A stretch of 5,190 nucleotides of DNA, from the NCBI GenBank assembly GCA_014380705.1, contig JACMJI010000037.1:1-5190 (forward strand), in the 5' to 3' direction. The DNA is from Gorillibacterium sp. GTDB lineage: Bacteria > Bacillota > Bacilli > Paenibacillales > NBRC-103111. The translations under genes were made by a program, and so were the position numbers. Under the pieces are notes generated by a model, which worked only from the letters and a program-made list of their open reading frames with translations, was not told the DNA's origin and did not search any database. Within the stretch, counting starts at the first letter, position 1; the number at the start of each line of letters is the position of its first letter. Of the stretch, positions 5,170 to 5,190 are shown one piece after another.

Positions 5170-5190
5170 ATGTGGGACTGGCTGAAACCA
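5170..5190 (+). CDS. Start of an unidentified gene running off the right edge
   Basis: The ATG at 5170 is preceded by CGGGAG ending 5 nt upstream and opens a frame reading MWDWLKP to the end of the window. The same frame is also open from a GTG at 5119 (17 codons upstream), but that GTG overlaps the Shine-Dalgarno itself and is unlikely to start translation. Seven residues are too few to assign a family. The sigma-H-type promoter ahead suggests expression on entry to stationary phase or sporulation. Confidence 0.45.

Overview
The window looks like chromosomal DNA from a spore-forming Firmicute, most plausibly Paenibacillus or a close relative. This is inferred from AGGAGG-type ribosome binding sites, sigma-A promoters close to consensus, a near-perfect Bacillus-type sigma-H promoter, and protein sequences typical of that group. 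No phage, transposon, CRISPR or RNA gene was seen, and no strong intrinsic terminator.

Left part (1-2072): a hexuronate-catabolism locus. On the minus strand, uxuA (mannonate dehydratase) is followed after 3 bp by the first 45 codons of a mannitol-dehydrogenase-family oxidoreductase, probably fructuronate reductase (uxuB), which runs off the left edge. A GntR/FCD regulator is divergently transcribed on the plus strand. The roughly 200-bp gap between them holds a strong leftward sigma-A promoter (TTGACA-18-TATGAT). A perfect 12-bp palindrome, CTTGTATACAAG, starts just after its predicted transcription start. A second GTATAC core is embedded in the predicted -10 element of the regulator. This suggests that the regulator represses uxuAB and itself until a hexuronate intermediate relieves it.

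Middle (2073-2968): a cytoplasmic alpha/beta hydrolase of the acetylxylan-esterase/BD-FAE type, with its own extended -10 promoter. It is clearly GC-richer than its neighbours. Next to glucuronate genes it may remove acyl groups from imported glucuronoxylan or pectin oligosaccharides, but no shared regulatory site ties it to uxuAB.

Right part (2969-5190): a GC-skewed leader containing a 15-bp inverted repeat, two G6 tracts and a 13-bp direct repeat precedes a membrane-anchored GGDEF-EAL protein for cyclic-di-GMP turnover. Both of its catalytic domains look intact, but the diguanylate cyclase I-site is missing. Downstream, a sigma-H promoter and a near-perfect Shine-Dalgarno lie ahead of the first codons of an unidentified gene that runs off the right edge. 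The c-di-GMP gene and the sigma-H gene have no evident link to the sugar locus.
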